64,000 bases of DNA, taken from positions 331,502 to 395,501 of the forward strand of contig NZ_MNAH01000003.1 in NCBI RefSeq assembly GCF_001976065.1. The letters are read 5' to 3'. Shown here one piece after another: positions 46,618 through 55,675 of the stretch. Origin of the DNA: Pseudomonas putida (lineage in GTDB: Bacteria > Pseudomonadota > Gammaproteobacteria > Pseudomonadales > Pseudomonadaceae). Under the pieces are notes generated by a model. The model had not been told where the DNA came from. It saw nothing but the letters and a program-made list of their open reading frames with translations, and did not search any database. The position numbers and the translations under genes are program-made. How positions within the stretch are numbered: position 1 is the first letter of the stretch; every line of letters begins with the position of its first letter.

Positions 46618-47838
46618 TTACTCAGGCTTGCGACGACCAAAGCCCGGACGCTGACCGGAACCCGCCGGTGCGCCACGGCGCTTGCCCGATGGCGTATCAC
46701 CGTCGACCAGCTTGATTCCAGGACGCTTCGGCGCTGGCTTGGCCGGACGCTTGGTGTCGGCCGGACGATCGGCTACCGGGGTACCACGGCCTTCGCCACG
46801 CTCGGTACGGCCATTGGCCGGACGCGGCGTGCGCGGACCGCGCTCACCGTCCTGACGGGCGGCTGGCTTGCGTGCCGGGCGCTCGCCTTCGATCTGCGGC
46901 TCGCGGCTGGCACGCGGTGCGGCCGGAGCGGCGGCTGCGCCAGTGGCCGGACGCAGGGTCCGTACGCGCTCGGTCTTGGCCATTGGACGCGACGACTTAC
47001 GCTGCATCCGTTCAAGCTTGTCCTTGCTCTTGGCGTTCATCTGCGGCATCGCGACCGGCGTCAGGCCGACCTCGGCACTCAGGATGTCGACTTCGTACTG
47101 GCTCATTTCGCGCCAGCGGCCCATCGGCAGGTCGGAGTTGAGGAACACCGGACCGAAACGCACGCGCTTCAAGCGGCTGACCACCAGGCCCTGGGATTCC
47201 CACAGGCGACGAACTTCGCGGTTGCGACCTTCCATCACCACGCAGTGATACCAGTGGTTGAAACCTTCGCCACCTGGCGCCTGCTTGATGTCGGTGAACT
47301 TGGCCGGGCCGTCTTCGAGGACCACGCCGGCTTTCAGACGCTCGATCATCTCGTCATCGACTTCGCCACGCACACGTACCGCGTATTCACGGTCCATTTC
47401 GTAGGAAGGGTGCATCAGGCGGTTGGCCAGTTCACCGTCAGTGGTGAACATCAACAGACCGGTGGTGTTGATGTCGAGACGACCGATGTTGATCCAGCGG
47501 CCTTCTTTCGGCTTTGGCATCTTGTCGAACACGGTCGGGCGACCTTCCGGGTCGACACGGGTGCAGATCTCGCCGTCAGGCTTGTTGTACATGATCACGC
47601 GGCGGACCGACTCGGCAGCCTCTTCACGCTTGATTACCTTGCCATCGATGGTGATGGCGTCATGCATGTCAACGCGCTGGCCAAGGGTGGCGTCTTTGCC
47701 GTTGACCTTGATCCGGCCGTGGCTGATCCAGGCTTCCACGTCACGGCGCGAGCCGACGCCGATACGGGCGAGGACTTTCTGCAGCTTTTCGCCTGCTGGG
47801 CCGATTTCCTGGTCGTCTTTCTGGTCTTTGATACTCAT
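46618..47838 (-). CDS. rluB: 23S rRNA pseudouridine(2605) synthase RluB
   Basis: RluB isomerises U2605 in 23S rRNA. The 406-residue protein has an N-terminal S4 domain (GEKLQKVLARIGVGSRRDVE). The RsuA-family catalytic Asp is in GRLDINTTGLLMFTTDGEL (about 115-135). The catalytic part ends near residue 250, followed by a long Arg/Pro/Ala-rich basic tail. The tail is longer than in E. coli RluB and is probably disordered and RNA-binding. It is the last gene of the PHP-yciO-scpAB cluster. Confidence 0.95.
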   Translation of the reverse strand: MSIKDQKDDQEIGPAGEKLQKVLARIGVGSRRDVEAWISHGRIKVNGKDATLGQRVDMHDAITIDGKVIKREEAAESVRRVIMYNKPDGEICTRVDPEGRPTVFDKMPKPKEGRWINIGRLDINTTGLLMFTTDGELANRLMHPSYEMDREYAVRVRGEVDDEMIERLKAGVVLEDGPAKFTDIKQAPGGEGFNHWYHCVVMEGRNREVRRLWESQGLVVSRLKRVRFGPVFLNSDLPMGRWREMSQYEVDILSAEVGLTPVAMPQMNAKSKDKLERMQRKSSRPMAKTERVRTLRPATGAAAAPAAPRASREPQIEGERPARKPAARQDGERGPRTPRPANGRTERGEGRGTPVADRPADTKRPAKPAPKRPGIKLVDGDTPSGKRRGAPAGSGQRPGFGRRKPE

Positions 47839-48018
47839 CTGGGCACCTCCCGGTGTGTTCTGAAAACTGGGTACTTGAGCGAAGGGATCGCCGAAGGGTC
47901 GCGAATCATACGCGCATGTGGGCGTTTGCGCATCAGAGACTAGCTGATCAACGCAAGGTTATTTCTTTTTCCGCCGGCCGGTGATCCACTGTGAACACAT
48001 TCCCCCTGTGGAACTGTG

Positions 48019-48978
48019 TCAGTCGTCGAATTCGCGGCGTTCGGCCTCGATGGCTTCGGCCAAGGCCAGGGCTTCGGCTTCCTCGTCGGACAACTCCGGC
48101 TCGGGTTTCGGTTGTTCGAGGGCAGCAACGGCGGCCAGGAGTTTTTCCCGGGCTTCGGCAACACCCAGGATGTCTTCTTCCTCCTCGGGTTCAGGCTCAA
48201 CCGGCAAATCCACCTGCTCCGCTTCAACGTCAGGCTGCTCCTGATCAATCGCCGGCAGCTCACCATCACGCAACAAATCGTCGAAATCAGTCTTGATCCC
48301 CTCCTCCATGCTGTCCAGCTCCAGCAACAGCGTATGGAAACTGGTCTCTTCCTTGGGCTCTTCCGGCTCGGCGCTGGCGTCGGCCAGTTCCTGCAGCCCG
48401 GCGGGTACCGGTGCGTCGTCGAAATCGAGCACCGGATCCGGCTCCAGCTCGCGCACCTCGGCCAGCGGCGGCAGGTCATCCAGGTTCTTCAGATTGAAGT
48501 GATCGAGAAACGCCTTGGTGGTGGCGAACATCGCAGGCTTGCCCGGAACGTCGCGGTAACCGACGATGCGGATCCACTCGCGCTCCATCAGCGTCTTGAC
48601 GATCTGGCTGTTGACCGCCACGCCCCGCACGTCTTCGATCTCGCCCCGGGTGATCGGTTGGCGATAGGCGATCAAGGCAATGGTTTCGAGCATGGCACGC
48701 GAGTAGCGCTGCGGCCGTTCTTCCCAAAGACGCCCCACCCACGGGGAGAATTTTTCACGGATCTGCAGGCGATAGCCGGAAGCGACCTCCTTCAACTCGT
48801 ACGCACGGCCATCGCAGGACTTGCCCAGAAGGGTCAAGGCTTTCTTGAAGACCGCCGGTTCCGGGCGCTCAGCCTCTTCGAAGAGCTCGAACAGGCGCTC
48901 CAGGGATTGCGGTTTTCCGGAGGCCAACAGAAAGGCTTCGAGCAGTGGCGCCAGCTCGCGGGGTTCACTCAGGTTCAT
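48019..48978 (-). CDS. scpB: Segregation and condensation protein B
   Basis: ScpB is the kite subunit of the SMC-ScpAB condensin. The 319-residue protein has two winged-helix domains in residues 1-175 (TIALIAYRQPITRGEIEDVR is diagnostic). A very acidic tail of about 140 residues, rich in Glu/Asp/Pro, ends AEAIEAERREFDD. The tail roughly doubles the usual size but is common in pseudomonads. It follows scpA by 11 bases. Confidence 0.95.
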   Translation of the reverse strand: MNLSEPRELAPLLEAFLLASGKPQSLERLFELFEEAERPEPAVFKKALTLLGKSCDGRAYELKEVASGYRLQIREKFSPWVGRLWEERPQRYSRAMLETIALIAYRQPITRGEIEDVRGVAVNSQIVKTLMEREWIRIVGYRDVPGKPAMFATTKAFLDHFNLKNLDDLPPLAEVRELEPDPVLDFDDAPVPAGLQELADASAEPEEPKEETSFHTLLLELDSMEEGIKTDFDDLLRDGELPAIDQEQPDVEAEQVDLPVEPEPEEEEDILGVAEAREKLLAAVAALEQPKPEPELSDEEAEALALAEAIEAERREFDD

Positions 48979-48989
48979 GATTGGACTCG

Positions 48990-49808
48990 TTATTCGGCTC
49001 TTGCTCGGACGTGGATCGCGGCGAACGGCTCATTTTGCACCAGCTCGACCAAGGATTCCTTGACCAGCTCGAGGATCGCCATGAAAGTCACGACAACCCC
49101 CAGGCGCCCTTCCTCGGCGGTGAACAGCTCGACAAACGGCACGAAACCGCCGCCCTTGAGCCGTTCCAGCACGTCGCTCATGCGTTCACGGGTGGACAGC
49201 GCCTCGCGGCTGACCTGGTGGCTTTCGAACATGTCGCCGCGGCGCAGCACCTCGGCCATGGACAGCAGAATCTCGGACAGGCGCACATCCGGCAACAGTT
49301 TGCGCGCCCGGGCCTCTGGGGCATCCAGCTTGGGCACCACCACGTCGCGACCGACCCGGCTCAGGCCATCGATGCCTTCGGCGGCAGCCTTGAAGCGCTC
49401 GTATTCCTGCAAGCGACGGATCAGTTCGGCGCGCGGGTCTTCTTCCTCGTCCTCGACGGTTTCGGCCCGCGGCAGCAGCATCCGCGACTTGATTTCGGCC
49501 AGCATCGCGGCCATCACCAGGTATTCGGCGGCCAGTTCCAGGCGCACCGACTGCATCAATTCGACATACCCCATGTACTGACGGGTGATTTCCGCTACCG
49601 GGATGTCGAGGATATTGATGTTCTGTTTGCGGATCAGGTACAGGAGCAGATCGAGGGGGCCTTCGAAGGCTTCGAGAAAGACTTCCAGCGCATCCGGCGG
49701 GATGTACAGGTCCAGCGGCATTTCCATGACCGCCTGGCCATAGACCATGGCGAAAGGCAGCTCTTGCTGGGCTCCGGCCTGACTGTCGACGGCTTCCACT
49801 GCGGACAT
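48990..49808 (-). CDS. scpA: Segregation and condensation protein A
   Basis: ScpA is the kleisin subunit of the SMC-ScpAB complex. The 272-residue product has EAFEGPLDLLLYLIRKQNIN near residue 50 and the AEYLVMAAMLAEIKSRMLLP helix. The C-terminal winged helix (VVTFMAILELVKESLVELVQ) binds the SMC head. The gene starts directly after the yciO stop (no gap) and precedes scpB, the usual order. Confidence 0.95.
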   Translation of the reverse strand: MSAVEAVDSQAGAQQELPFAMVYGQAVMEMPLDLYIPPDALEVFLEAFEGPLDLLLYLIRKQNINILDIPVAEITRQYMGYVELMQSVRLELAAEYLVMAAMLAEIKSRMLLPRAETVEDEEEDPRAELIRRLQEYERFKAAAEGIDGLSRVGRDVVVPKLDAPEARARKLLPDVRLSEILLSMAEVLRRGDMFESHQVSREALSTRERMSDVLERLKGGGFVPFVELFTAEEGRLGVVVTFMAILELVKESLVELVQNEPFAAIHVRARAE

Positions 49809-50438
49809 CTAGGCCTCGACCATGAACGGCGCAGGGTCGCCGCAACCGACACGGATCACTTCCGGCTCGCCGTCGGCGAGGTTGATCACCGTGGAAGCCT
49901 TGATCCCGCCGAAACCGCCGTCGATGATCAGGTCGACCTGATGCTCGAGCAATTGGCGCATTTCATAAGGATCGGTCAAAGGATCCTCGTCGCCCGGCAT
50001 GATCAGCGTCACGCTCATCAGCGGTTCACCCAGCTCTTCGAGCAGCGCCAGGGCAATCGGATGGCTCGGTACCCGCAGGCCGATGGTGCGTTTTTTCGGA
50101 TGCAGCAGCAGGCGCGGGACTTCGCGGGTGGCATTGAGGATGAAGGTGTAGGGCCCCGGAAGATGAGCCTTGAGAATGCGGAAAGTGCCAGTGTCGATCT
50201 TGGCGAACAGCCCCAGCTGCGACAGATCACTGCAGATCAGCGCAAAGTTGTGCTTTTCGTCGAGCTGGCGCAGACGCCGAACGCGCTCCACGGCAACCTT
50301 GTCGCCGATCTGGCAACCAATGGCGTAGGAGGAGTCCGTGGGATAAATCACCACCCCGCCTTTGCGAATGATCTCGACAGCCTGCTTGATCAGGCGCGCT
50401 TGCGGGTTTTCCGGATGAATCTGGAAAAATTGACTCAC
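49809..50438 (-). CDS. YciO/TsaC family protein (Sua5-YrdC-YwlC fold)
   Basis: This 209-residue protein of the L-threonylcarbamoyl-AMP synthase superfamily contains GGVVIYPTDSSYAIGCQIGD, with the KxR and SxN-type substrate residues further on (VPSHPIALALLEELGEPLMS). I chose the GTG start (VSQFFQIHPENPQ) with AGGTAGAGA upstream. In-frame starts further up overlap the PHP gene. Context between a PHP gene and scpA is typical of YciO, whose cellular role is less certain than that of TsaC. Confidence 0.88.
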   Translation of the reverse strand: MSQFFQIHPENPQARLIKQAVEIIRKGGVVIYPTDSSYAIGCQIGDKVAVERVRRLRQLDEKHNFALICSDLSQLGLFAKIDTGTFRILKAHLPGPYTFILNATREVPRLLLHPKKRTIGLRVPSHPIALALLEELGEPLMSVTLIMPGDEDPLTDPYEMRQLLEHQVDLIIDGGFGGIKASTVINLADGEPEVIRVGCGDPAPFMVEA

Positions 50439-50451
50439 ATTCTCTACCTGT

Positions 50452-51315
50452 TCAGACGACGGCAATATTTGGGTCATGTTTGAATCGACACCACAGTGGT
50501 GGCAGATCCTCCGGAAGCGGGCGATATTCGCCGATCTCGGACCAGCCTCCAGGGCCATGAAAATCACTGCCGGCGCTGACCAGCAGACCAAACTCGCGGG
50601 CCAGAATGGCCAGGCTGCCCACTTGCTCGGCAGGCTGATAGCCATTGACCACCTCGATCGCATGGCCCCCTGCTTGAATATAGTCGGCAATCAGGCGGCG
50701 GCGCTTGCTGCGAGTGAATTCGTAATGCCAGGGGTGGGCCAGACTGACCCAGGCCTTGGCCGCGCGCAGGGTTTCGACGGTTTCTTCCAGGGTCGGCCAG
50801 TGTTGCTTGACGTCGCCCAGCTTGCCGGCGCCCAGCCATTTGCGGAATGCTTCAGCGCGATCCTTGACGAAACCTTCGCGCACCATCCAGTCCGCGAAGT
50901 GCGGACGGGCCGGTGCGTTGCCGCTGTCACCCAGGGTCTGCTGGACTTCCCGGGCGCCTTCCAGCGCACCCGGCATGCCTTTGAGTGCCAGTTTGCGGCT
51001 GATTTCCTCGGATCGTAGCCAGCGGCCATCGCGCAATTTGGCAATCGCCTCGACCAACGGCGCGGCATCGACGTCGAAGCCATAGCCCAGCACGTGAATG
51101 GTCGCGCCGCCCCAGGTGCAGGATAATTCGACGCCGTTGACCAGCTGCATCCCCAGCGCATGCGCGGCGTGACGGGCCTCGTCGAGGCCTTCAAGGGTGT
51201 CGTGATCGGTCAAGGCCAGGACTCGCACGCCTTTCTCGAACGCACGCGCAACCAGAACCGCAGGCGCCAGGGCGCCATCGGAGGCCGTGCTATGGCAGTG
51301 CAAATCAACATTCAC
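50452..51315 (-). CDS. PHP-domain phosphoesterase (TrpH/RNase AM type)
   Basis: The product is about 287 residues from the GTG giving (M)NVDLHCHSTASDG. It has the PHP metal motifs HCHSTASDG, LALTDHDTLEG and later SLAHPWHYEF and SAGSDFHGPGG. E. coli TrpH (YciV) has been described as a 5'-3' exonuclease acting on pAp and 5' ends of rRNA. An in-frame TTG at 51333 is an alternative start. It heads the yciO-scpA-scpB-rluB cluster, divergent from yciB. Confidence 0.9.
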   Translation of the reverse strand: MNVDLHCHSTASDGALAPAVLVARAFEKGVRVLALTDHDTLEGLDEARHAAHALGMQLVNGVELSCTWGGATIHVLGYGFDVDAAPLVEAIAKLRDGRWLRSEEISRKLALKGMPGALEGAREVQQTLGDSGNAPARPHFADWMVREGFVKDRAEAFRKWLGAGKLGDVKQHWPTLEETVETLRAAKAWVSLAHPWHYEFTRSKRRRLIADYIQAGGHAIEVVNGYQPAEQVGSLAILAREFGLLVSAGSDFHGPGGWSEIGEYRPLPEDLPPLWCRFKHDPNIAVV

Positions 51316-51402
51316 AGGGCTTTGTAACCTCAAATCAGCTGGCGCTATCGCGCGCCCATATGTTTGTTATTATGCCGCCACATCCTGCTTCTGGCTGCCA
51401 CT

Positions 51403-51999
51403 GTGAAACAATTCATCGATTTCATCCCGCTCCTGCTGTTTTTCATCGTCTTCAAGATCGATCCTCGGGTCGTCGACATTGCCGGCCACGAGGTCACTGT
51501 CGGCGGTATCTACAGCGCCACCGCGATGCTGATCATCAGCTCCCTGGTGGTCTACGGCACGCTGTTCATCAAACAGCGCAAGCTGGAGAAGAGCCAGTGG
51601 CTGACCCTCATCGCCTGCCTGGTCTTCGGCAGCCTGACCCTGGCCTTCCACAGCGAAACCTTCCTGAAATGGAAAGCCCCGGTGGTCAACTGGCTGTTCG
51701 CCCTGGCGTTCATCGGCAGTCACTTCATCGGCGACCAACTGCTGATCAAGCGCATCATGGGCCACGCACTGACCCTGCCGGAACCGGTCTGGACGCGCCT
51801 GAACATCGCCTGGATCGCATTTTTCCTGTTTTGCGGTGCCGCCAACCTGTTCGTCGCGTTCACGTTCCAGAGCTACTGGGTCGACTTCAAGGTCTTCGGC
51901 AGCCTGGGCATGACTTTGCTGTTCCTGGTCGGCCAGGGCATCTACCTGTCCCGCCACCTGCACGACGCCGATACCACAACGCCGAAAACCGAGGACTGA
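51403..51999 (+). CDS. yciB: Inner-membrane septation protein YciB
   Basis: YciB is a polytopic membrane protein linked to envelope integrity and cell division. The 198-residue product starts at a GTG giving (M)[19 protein letters not shown], the family signature, with about five to six membrane helices (YCxx-type loops and [20 protein letters not shown]). An ATG at 51364 is in frame but adds an atypical extension. The YciI-like gene follows at once. Confidence 0.94.
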   Translation: MKQFIDFIPLLLFFIVFKIDPRVVDIAGHEVTVGGIYSATAMLIISSLVVYGTLFIKQRKLEKSQWLTLIACLVFGSLTLAFHSETFLKWKAPVVNWLFALAFIGSHFIGDQLLIKRIMGHALTLPEPVWTRLNIAWIAFFLFCGAANLFVAFTFQSYWVDFKVFGSLGMTLLFLVGQGIYLSRHLHDADTTTPKTED

Positions 52000-52000
52000 C

Positions 52001-52300
52001 ATGCATTACGCAATCATTGCCACAGACGTCGCCAACTCCCTGGAAGCCCGCCTGGCCGCTCGGCCTGCGCACCTTGAGCGCCTGCAAGTACTCAAGGGTG
52101 AAGGCCGGATCGTGTTGGCCGGCCCGCATCCGGCGGTCGACAGCAATGATCCGGGGGCAGCGGGTTTCACCGGCAGCCTGATCGTCGCCGAATTCGACTC
52201 CCTGGGCGCCGCACAGGCCTGGGCCGACGCTGACCCGTACATCGCCGCAGGCGTCTACGCCAACGTTGTGGTCAAGCCTTTCAAGCAAGTCCTTCCGTAA
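52001..52300 (+). CDS. YciI-like protein
   Basis: This 99-residue ferredoxin-like protein of the YciI family begins [20 protein letters not shown]. It contains the conserved His-Pro region [20 protein letters not shown] and the aromatic-Asp motif [20 protein letters not shown]. It starts 1 base after yciB, so they are co-transcribed. The pair yciB-yciI is widespread. The biochemical role is unknown. Confidence 0.93.
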   Translation: MHYAIIATDVANSLEARLAARPAHLERLQVLKGEGRIVLAGPHPAVDSNDPGAAGFTGSLIVAEFDSLGAAQAWADADPYIAAGVYANVVVKPFKQVLP

Positions 52301-52410
52301 CGCCCCTTTGCGCGGTGAACCTTATCGGTTCATCGCGTTCTCAATCGCTCATTATTCTCCTTTGCCTGCCGACAAACTCCCCAATATCCGTATTGGAATC
52401 AGGAGTCGCG

Positions 52411-52824
52411 ATGCGCAAAGGTCCGCTGTGTCTGATGTTGGTGACGTTGTCGATCGTGGCGCCCGCCCACGGTGAAGAAGCCGTCGATGGCGCGAACTCC
52501 ACGCCGCTGTCCTTGAGCGCCGGCAGTCAGATCAATGAATTGCAGCAACGCTTGAAGGAAAGCGAGCGGCAGCGAGAAGAACTGAGCAAACAACTGAACA
52601 GTGCCGATGGCGAACGCGAAAGCGTCCAGCTGGTCCGGTTGCGCCAGGAGAATCAGCGACTCAAGCTGCAACTTCGGGAAGTACAGGCCGGCAGTTCGAT
52701 CCCGCGCTGGTTGACCGATCAGCAACAGTGGTTCGTCATTGGCGCCGGGGTGGCGCTATTGGCCCTGCTCTGCGGTATCTTCGCCAGTGGTGCGAGGCGA
52801 AAACGTCGACAATGGCTAAATTGA
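52411..52824 (+). CDS. Coiled-coil inner-membrane protein (YgiM-like C-terminal part)
   Basis: The 137-residue protein has a signal peptide (MRKGPLCLMLVTLSIVAPAH, cleaved before GEE). A charged coiled coil spans about 40-90 (INELQQRLKESERQREELSK). A transmembrane helix lies near the end (WFVIGAGVALLALLCGIFA), followed by basic residues (RRKRRQ). It resembles the C-terminal half of YgiM/TIGR04211 SH3-domain proteins but lacks the SH3 part. It lies 7 bases upstream of the CpxR-like gene, so it may be co-expressed with it. Confidence 0.7.
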   Translation: MRKGPLCLMLVTLSIVAPAHGEEAVDGANSTPLSLSAGSQINELQQRLKESERQREELSKQLNSADGERESVQLVRLRQENQRLKLQLREVQAGSSIPRWLTDQQQWFVIGAGVALLALLCGIFASGARRKRRQWLN

Positions 52825-52831
52825 GTGATCC

Positions 52832-53509
52832 ATGAGCGAGCTGTTACTAATTGATGATGACCAGGAGCTGTGCGAGCTCTTGAGCAGCTGGCTGAGCCAG
52901 GAAGGATTTCAGGTGCGCGCCTGCCACGATGGCCAGAGCGCCCGTCGCGCACTGGCGCAAACCTCCCCGGCCGCCGTGGTGCTGGACGTAATGTTGCCGG
53001 ACGGAAGCGGCCTGGAACTGCTCAAGCAGCTGCGCAGCGATCATCCGGACTTGCCGGTGCTGATGCTTTCAGCCCGCGGCGAACCCCTGGACCGCATCCT
53101 TGGTCTGGAGCTCGGTGCCGACGACTATCTGGCCAAACCCTGCGACCCGCGGGAACTGACGGCCCGTCTGCGCGCCGTGCTGCGCCGCAGCCATCCGGCG
53201 CCGACGTCCAGCCAGATCGAGCTGGGCGACCTGTGTTTCAGCCCGGTGCGCGGTGTGGTCAGCATCGATGAACAGGAGTTCACCCTGACGGTTTCCGAAA
53301 GCCGCCTGCTCGAAGCCCTGCTCAAGCAGCCCGGCGAGCCGCTGGACAAACAGGAGCTGGCGCAAATCGCCCTCGGCCGCAAGCTGACCCTGTACGACCG
53401 CAGCCTCGACATGCACGTGAGCAACCTGCGCAAAAAGATCGGCCCGCATCCTGATGGCCGCCCGCGCATCGTGGCGCTGCGCAGCCGCGGCTACTACTAC
53501 AGCCTCTGA
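52832..53509 (+). CDS. OmpR-family response regulator, CpxR-like
   Basis: The 225-residue protein has a receiver (acidic triad in LLIDDDQE, phospho-Asp52 in VLDVMLPDGSG, Lys in DDYLAKPCDPRELTARL). A winged-helix DNA-binding domain follows (LYDRSLDMHVSNLRKKIGPH). The nearby Spy/CpxP-like gene and CpxA-like kinase make a CpxR-type envelope-stress role likely. A 24-base perfect inverted repeat follows the stop, so the kinase may be transcribed separately. Confidence 0.85.
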   Translation: MSELLLIDDDQELCELLSSWLSQEGFQVRACHDGQSARRALAQTSPAAVVLDVMLPDGSGLELLKQLRSDHPDLPVLMLSARGEPLDRILGLELGADDYLAKPCDPRELTARLRAVLRRSHPAPTSSQIELGDLCFSPVRGVVSIDEQEFTLTVSESRLLEALLKQPGEPLDKQELAQIALGRKLTLYDRSLDMHVSNLRKKIGPHPDGRPRIVALRSRGYYYSL

Positions 53510-53520
53510 TTCCAAACATC

Positions 53521-53594
53521 CCCTGTAGGAGCCCGGCTTGCCGGCGATGACGATCTCGAGGACGCCATCACCGGCAAGCCGGGCTCCTACAGGG
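53521..53594. repeat. Perfect 24-base inverted repeat (REP pair)
   Basis: Arms starting CCCTGTAGGAGCCCGGCTTG and ending CAAGCCGGGCTCCTACAGGG are perfect over 24 bases, with a 26-base loop. The REP core is the same class as in the tandem array at 11376-12935. Confidence 0.9.
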
Positions 53595-53625
53595 AGTGGT
53601 TTTGTCAGGTAGTGATAAAACCATC

Positions 53626-53641
53626 TTTACCCAAGCTTTAC
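53626..53641 (+). promoter_or_regulatory. Candidate CpxR-like operator
   Basis: TTTAC-CCAAGC-TTTAC is a direct repeat. Its complement, GTAAA-N6-GTAAA, resembles the CpxR box GTAAA-N5-GTAAA with one extra spacer base. It lies about 85 bases upstream of the Spy/CpxP-like gene, a typical CpxR target. Confidence 0.5.
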
Positions 53642-53723
53642 CTACCGCTGACCGCCGCTGACCTTGATCTGCGTAATCTGAACTCATCCGGAACGTACCG
53701 GGAATGAGACAAGGAGATTCACC

Positions 53724-54173
53724 ATGCGCAAGACCCTTATCGCTCTGATGTTCGCCGCCGCCCTGCCAACCGTTGCCATGGCCATGCCTGAAGGCACAGG
53801 CCCGATGGATGGGCCGATGGACGGCTCGCGTCACGGTGGTCAGATGCACGGCACGCACGGCAAAGGCCCGTACAGTCAACTGGACCTGAGCCGCGAGCAG
53901 CGCGAGCAGATCCGCAAGATCATGGGCGAGCAGATGCACGAGCGTAAGCAAGTGGTCGACAAGTACCTGGAAAAACTCTCGCCAGCCGACCAGAAAGCCA
54001 TGAAGGATGAAATGGCCGCCAACCACAAGAAAGCCGAAGCAGACGTGCGCGCCTTGCTGAAGCCGGATCAACAGAAGAAATTCGACGAGATCCAGAAAAA
54101 ACAGGCTGAACGTCGCGCCGAGTGGGCCGAGTTCAAGGCGTGGAAAGCGCAACAGGCACAAAAAGCGCAATAA
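53724..54173 (+). CDS. Periplasmic Spy/CpxP-like protein (LTXXQ family)
   Basis: The 149-residue precursor has a signal peptide of about 20 residues (MRKTLIALMFAAALPTVAMA). A His/Met/Gly-rich segment follows (MDGSRHGGQMHGTHGKG), which could bind metal. Two degenerate LTxxQ-like helices are LDLSREQREQIRKIM and LLKPDQQKKFDEIQ. Spy and CpxP are periplasmic chaperones or inhibitors of CpxA. Placement between CpxR-like and CpxA-like genes supports that role. AAGGAG precedes the ATG. Confidence 0.85.
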   Translation: MRKTLIALMFAAALPTVAMAMPEGTGPMDGPMDGSRHGGQMHGTHGKGPYSQLDLSREQREQIRKIMGEQMHERKQVVDKYLEKLSPADQKAMKDEMAANHKKAEADVRALLKPDQQKKFDEIQKKQAERRAEWAEFKAWKAQQAQKAQ

Positions 54174-54183
54174 TGTGCTAACA

Positions 54184-54216
54184 CCAGGCCCAACGGCTGA
54201 ATACCGTTGGGCCTGG
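54184..54216 (+). terminator. Strong hairpin between the Spy-like and kinase genes
   Basis: CCAGGCCCAACGG and CCGTTGGGCCTGG form a perfect 13-base stem with a 7-base loop, followed by TCATTTTG. It is probably a leaky terminator or attenuator separating chaperone and kinase expression. Confidence 0.65.
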
Positions 54217-54253
54217 TCATTTTGATGGTCTGTGTTTGTTTTGAGGGATTTCT

Positions 54254-55597
54254 GTGCGCTCATTGTTCTGGCGGATCCTGGCCAGCTTCTGGCTGGCCAT
54301 CGCCCTGGTTGCAGGGTTTTCCATTCTGCTCGGGCACATGCTCAATCAGGATACGTGGATACTCAGCCGCCATCCGGGCCTCAATACCCTGGCCGAGCAA
54401 TGGACGCAGACCTACGAATCCCAAGGCGAAGACGCGGCCCAGGACATCCTGCAACAACGCAAGCGCCAATATCACATCGACGTCCAGGTGCTCAACGAGA
54501 GCGGCGACCCGGTGGTGCGCGGCACCTTCCCACGGCGCGCGGCTGCCTTTGAAGCGCGGCAGAACAACGATGACCGTCGCCTGCCCTGGCGGCGCCTGAC
54601 CGATGAATTCACCAGCGACAAAAGCGGTGACACCTACTTGTTCATCTACCGGATTCCCCATCCGGAACTCGACGCCTGGCACCGTGAAAGCCTGCTCTGG
54701 CCATTGAGTGCGTTGGGGATCGCCTTGGTGGTACTGACCCTGTTCAGCCTGCTGGTGACCCTTTCCATCACCCGCCCGCTCAGCCGTTTACGCGGCGCAG
54801 TGCATGACCTGGGACAAACCACCTACCAACAGAACAGCCTGGTAAAACTGGCCAACCGCCGCGATGAATTCGGCGTCCTGGCCAACGACTTCAACCGCAT
54901 GGGTGCGCGCCTGCAAAGCCTGATCGGCAGTCAACGACAATTGCTGCGCGATGTGTCCCACGAACTGCGGTCCCCGCTTGCCCGGCTGCGTATCGCGCTG
55001 GCTTTGGCCGAACGGGCCAGCCCTGAGGAACGGGAAAAACTCTGGCCGCGCCTCACCCGCGAATGCGATCGTCTCGAAGCGCTGATCAGCGAAATCCTCG
55101 TGCTGGCGCGGGTCGATGCCGATAACGCCAGCGCCGAAGACGTGGATCTCAACGCGCTGCTCACGACCCTGCAGAAAGATGCACAACTGGGTTCACCCGA
55201 TCAGCTCGTGCACCTGGAAGCCGAGTCACAGCTGACCCTCAAGGGTTGGCCAACCATGATCGAACGCGCCGTGGACAATCTGCTGCGCAACGCCCAGCGC
55301 TTCAACCCGGCGGGCGGTCTGCCGATTGAAATGCAGGCTTTACGCCAAGGGGACCGGATTGTGGTGACCGTGCGTGACCATGGGCCGGGGGCAGAGGCTG
55401 AACATTTGCGCCAGCTGGGCGAGCCGTTCTATCGCGCGCCCGGGCAGACGGCGGCCGGGCATGGCCTGGGACTGGCGATTGCGCGCCGTGCGGCGGAACG
55501 GCATGGCGGAAGCCTGGTGCTGGCCAATCACCCGGAGGGTGGGTTCATTGCCACCCTGGAGTTTCCGCTCGTGCCGGGAGCAGTAGTTCAACCCTGA
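54254..55597 (+). CDS. Sensor histidine kinase, CpxA-like
   Basis: The 447-residue inner-membrane kinase has a first helix near residues 5-25 (WRILASFWLAIALVAGF), a periplasmic domain (about 30-155) and a second helix near 160-180. A HAMP domain follows, then HisKA with phospho-His in LRDVSHELRSPLARLRIAL and an HATPase (NLLRNAQRF, DHGPGAEAEHL, GHGLGLAIARRA). The start is GTG. It is expected to phosphorylate the CpxR-like regulator at 52832-53509. Confidence 0.88.
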   Translation: MRSLFWRILASFWLAIALVAGFSILLGHMLNQDTWILSRHPGLNTLAEQWTQTYESQGEDAAQDILQQRKRQYHIDVQVLNESGDPVVRGTFPRRAAAFEARQNNDDRRLPWRRLTDEFTSDKSGDTYLFIYRIPHPELDAWHRESLLWPLSALGIALVVLTLFSLLVTLSITRPLSRLRGAVHDLGQTTYQQNSLVKLANRRDEFGVLANDFNRMGARLQSLIGSQRQLLRDVSHELRSPLARLRIALALAERASPEEREKLWPRLTRECDRLEALISEILVLARVDADNASAEDVDLNALLTTLQKDAQLGSPDQLVHLEAESQLTLKGWPTMIERAVDNLLRNAQRFNPAGGLPIEMQALRQGDRIVVTVRDHGPGAEAEHLRQLGEPFYRAPGQTAAGHGLGLAIARRAAERHGGSLVLANHPEGGFIATLEFPLVPGAVVQP

Positions 55598-55622
55598 GGC
55601 AACCCCCAAACTATATGAACGG

Positions 55623-55672
55623 CACCGATCCATTGTGGGAGCGGGCTTGCCCGCTCCCACAATGGATCGGTG
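55623..55672. terminator. Perfect 23-base hairpin between convergent genes
   Basis: Arms from CACCGATCCATTGTGGGAGC and its inverted partner pair perfectly over 23 bases around a CTTG loop. The element sits between the kinase stop (55597) and the nitroreductase stop (55676). It contains a REP core and probably acts as a bidirectional terminator or mRNA stabiliser, though no T tract is present. Confidence 0.6.
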
Positions 55673-55675
55673 GTG

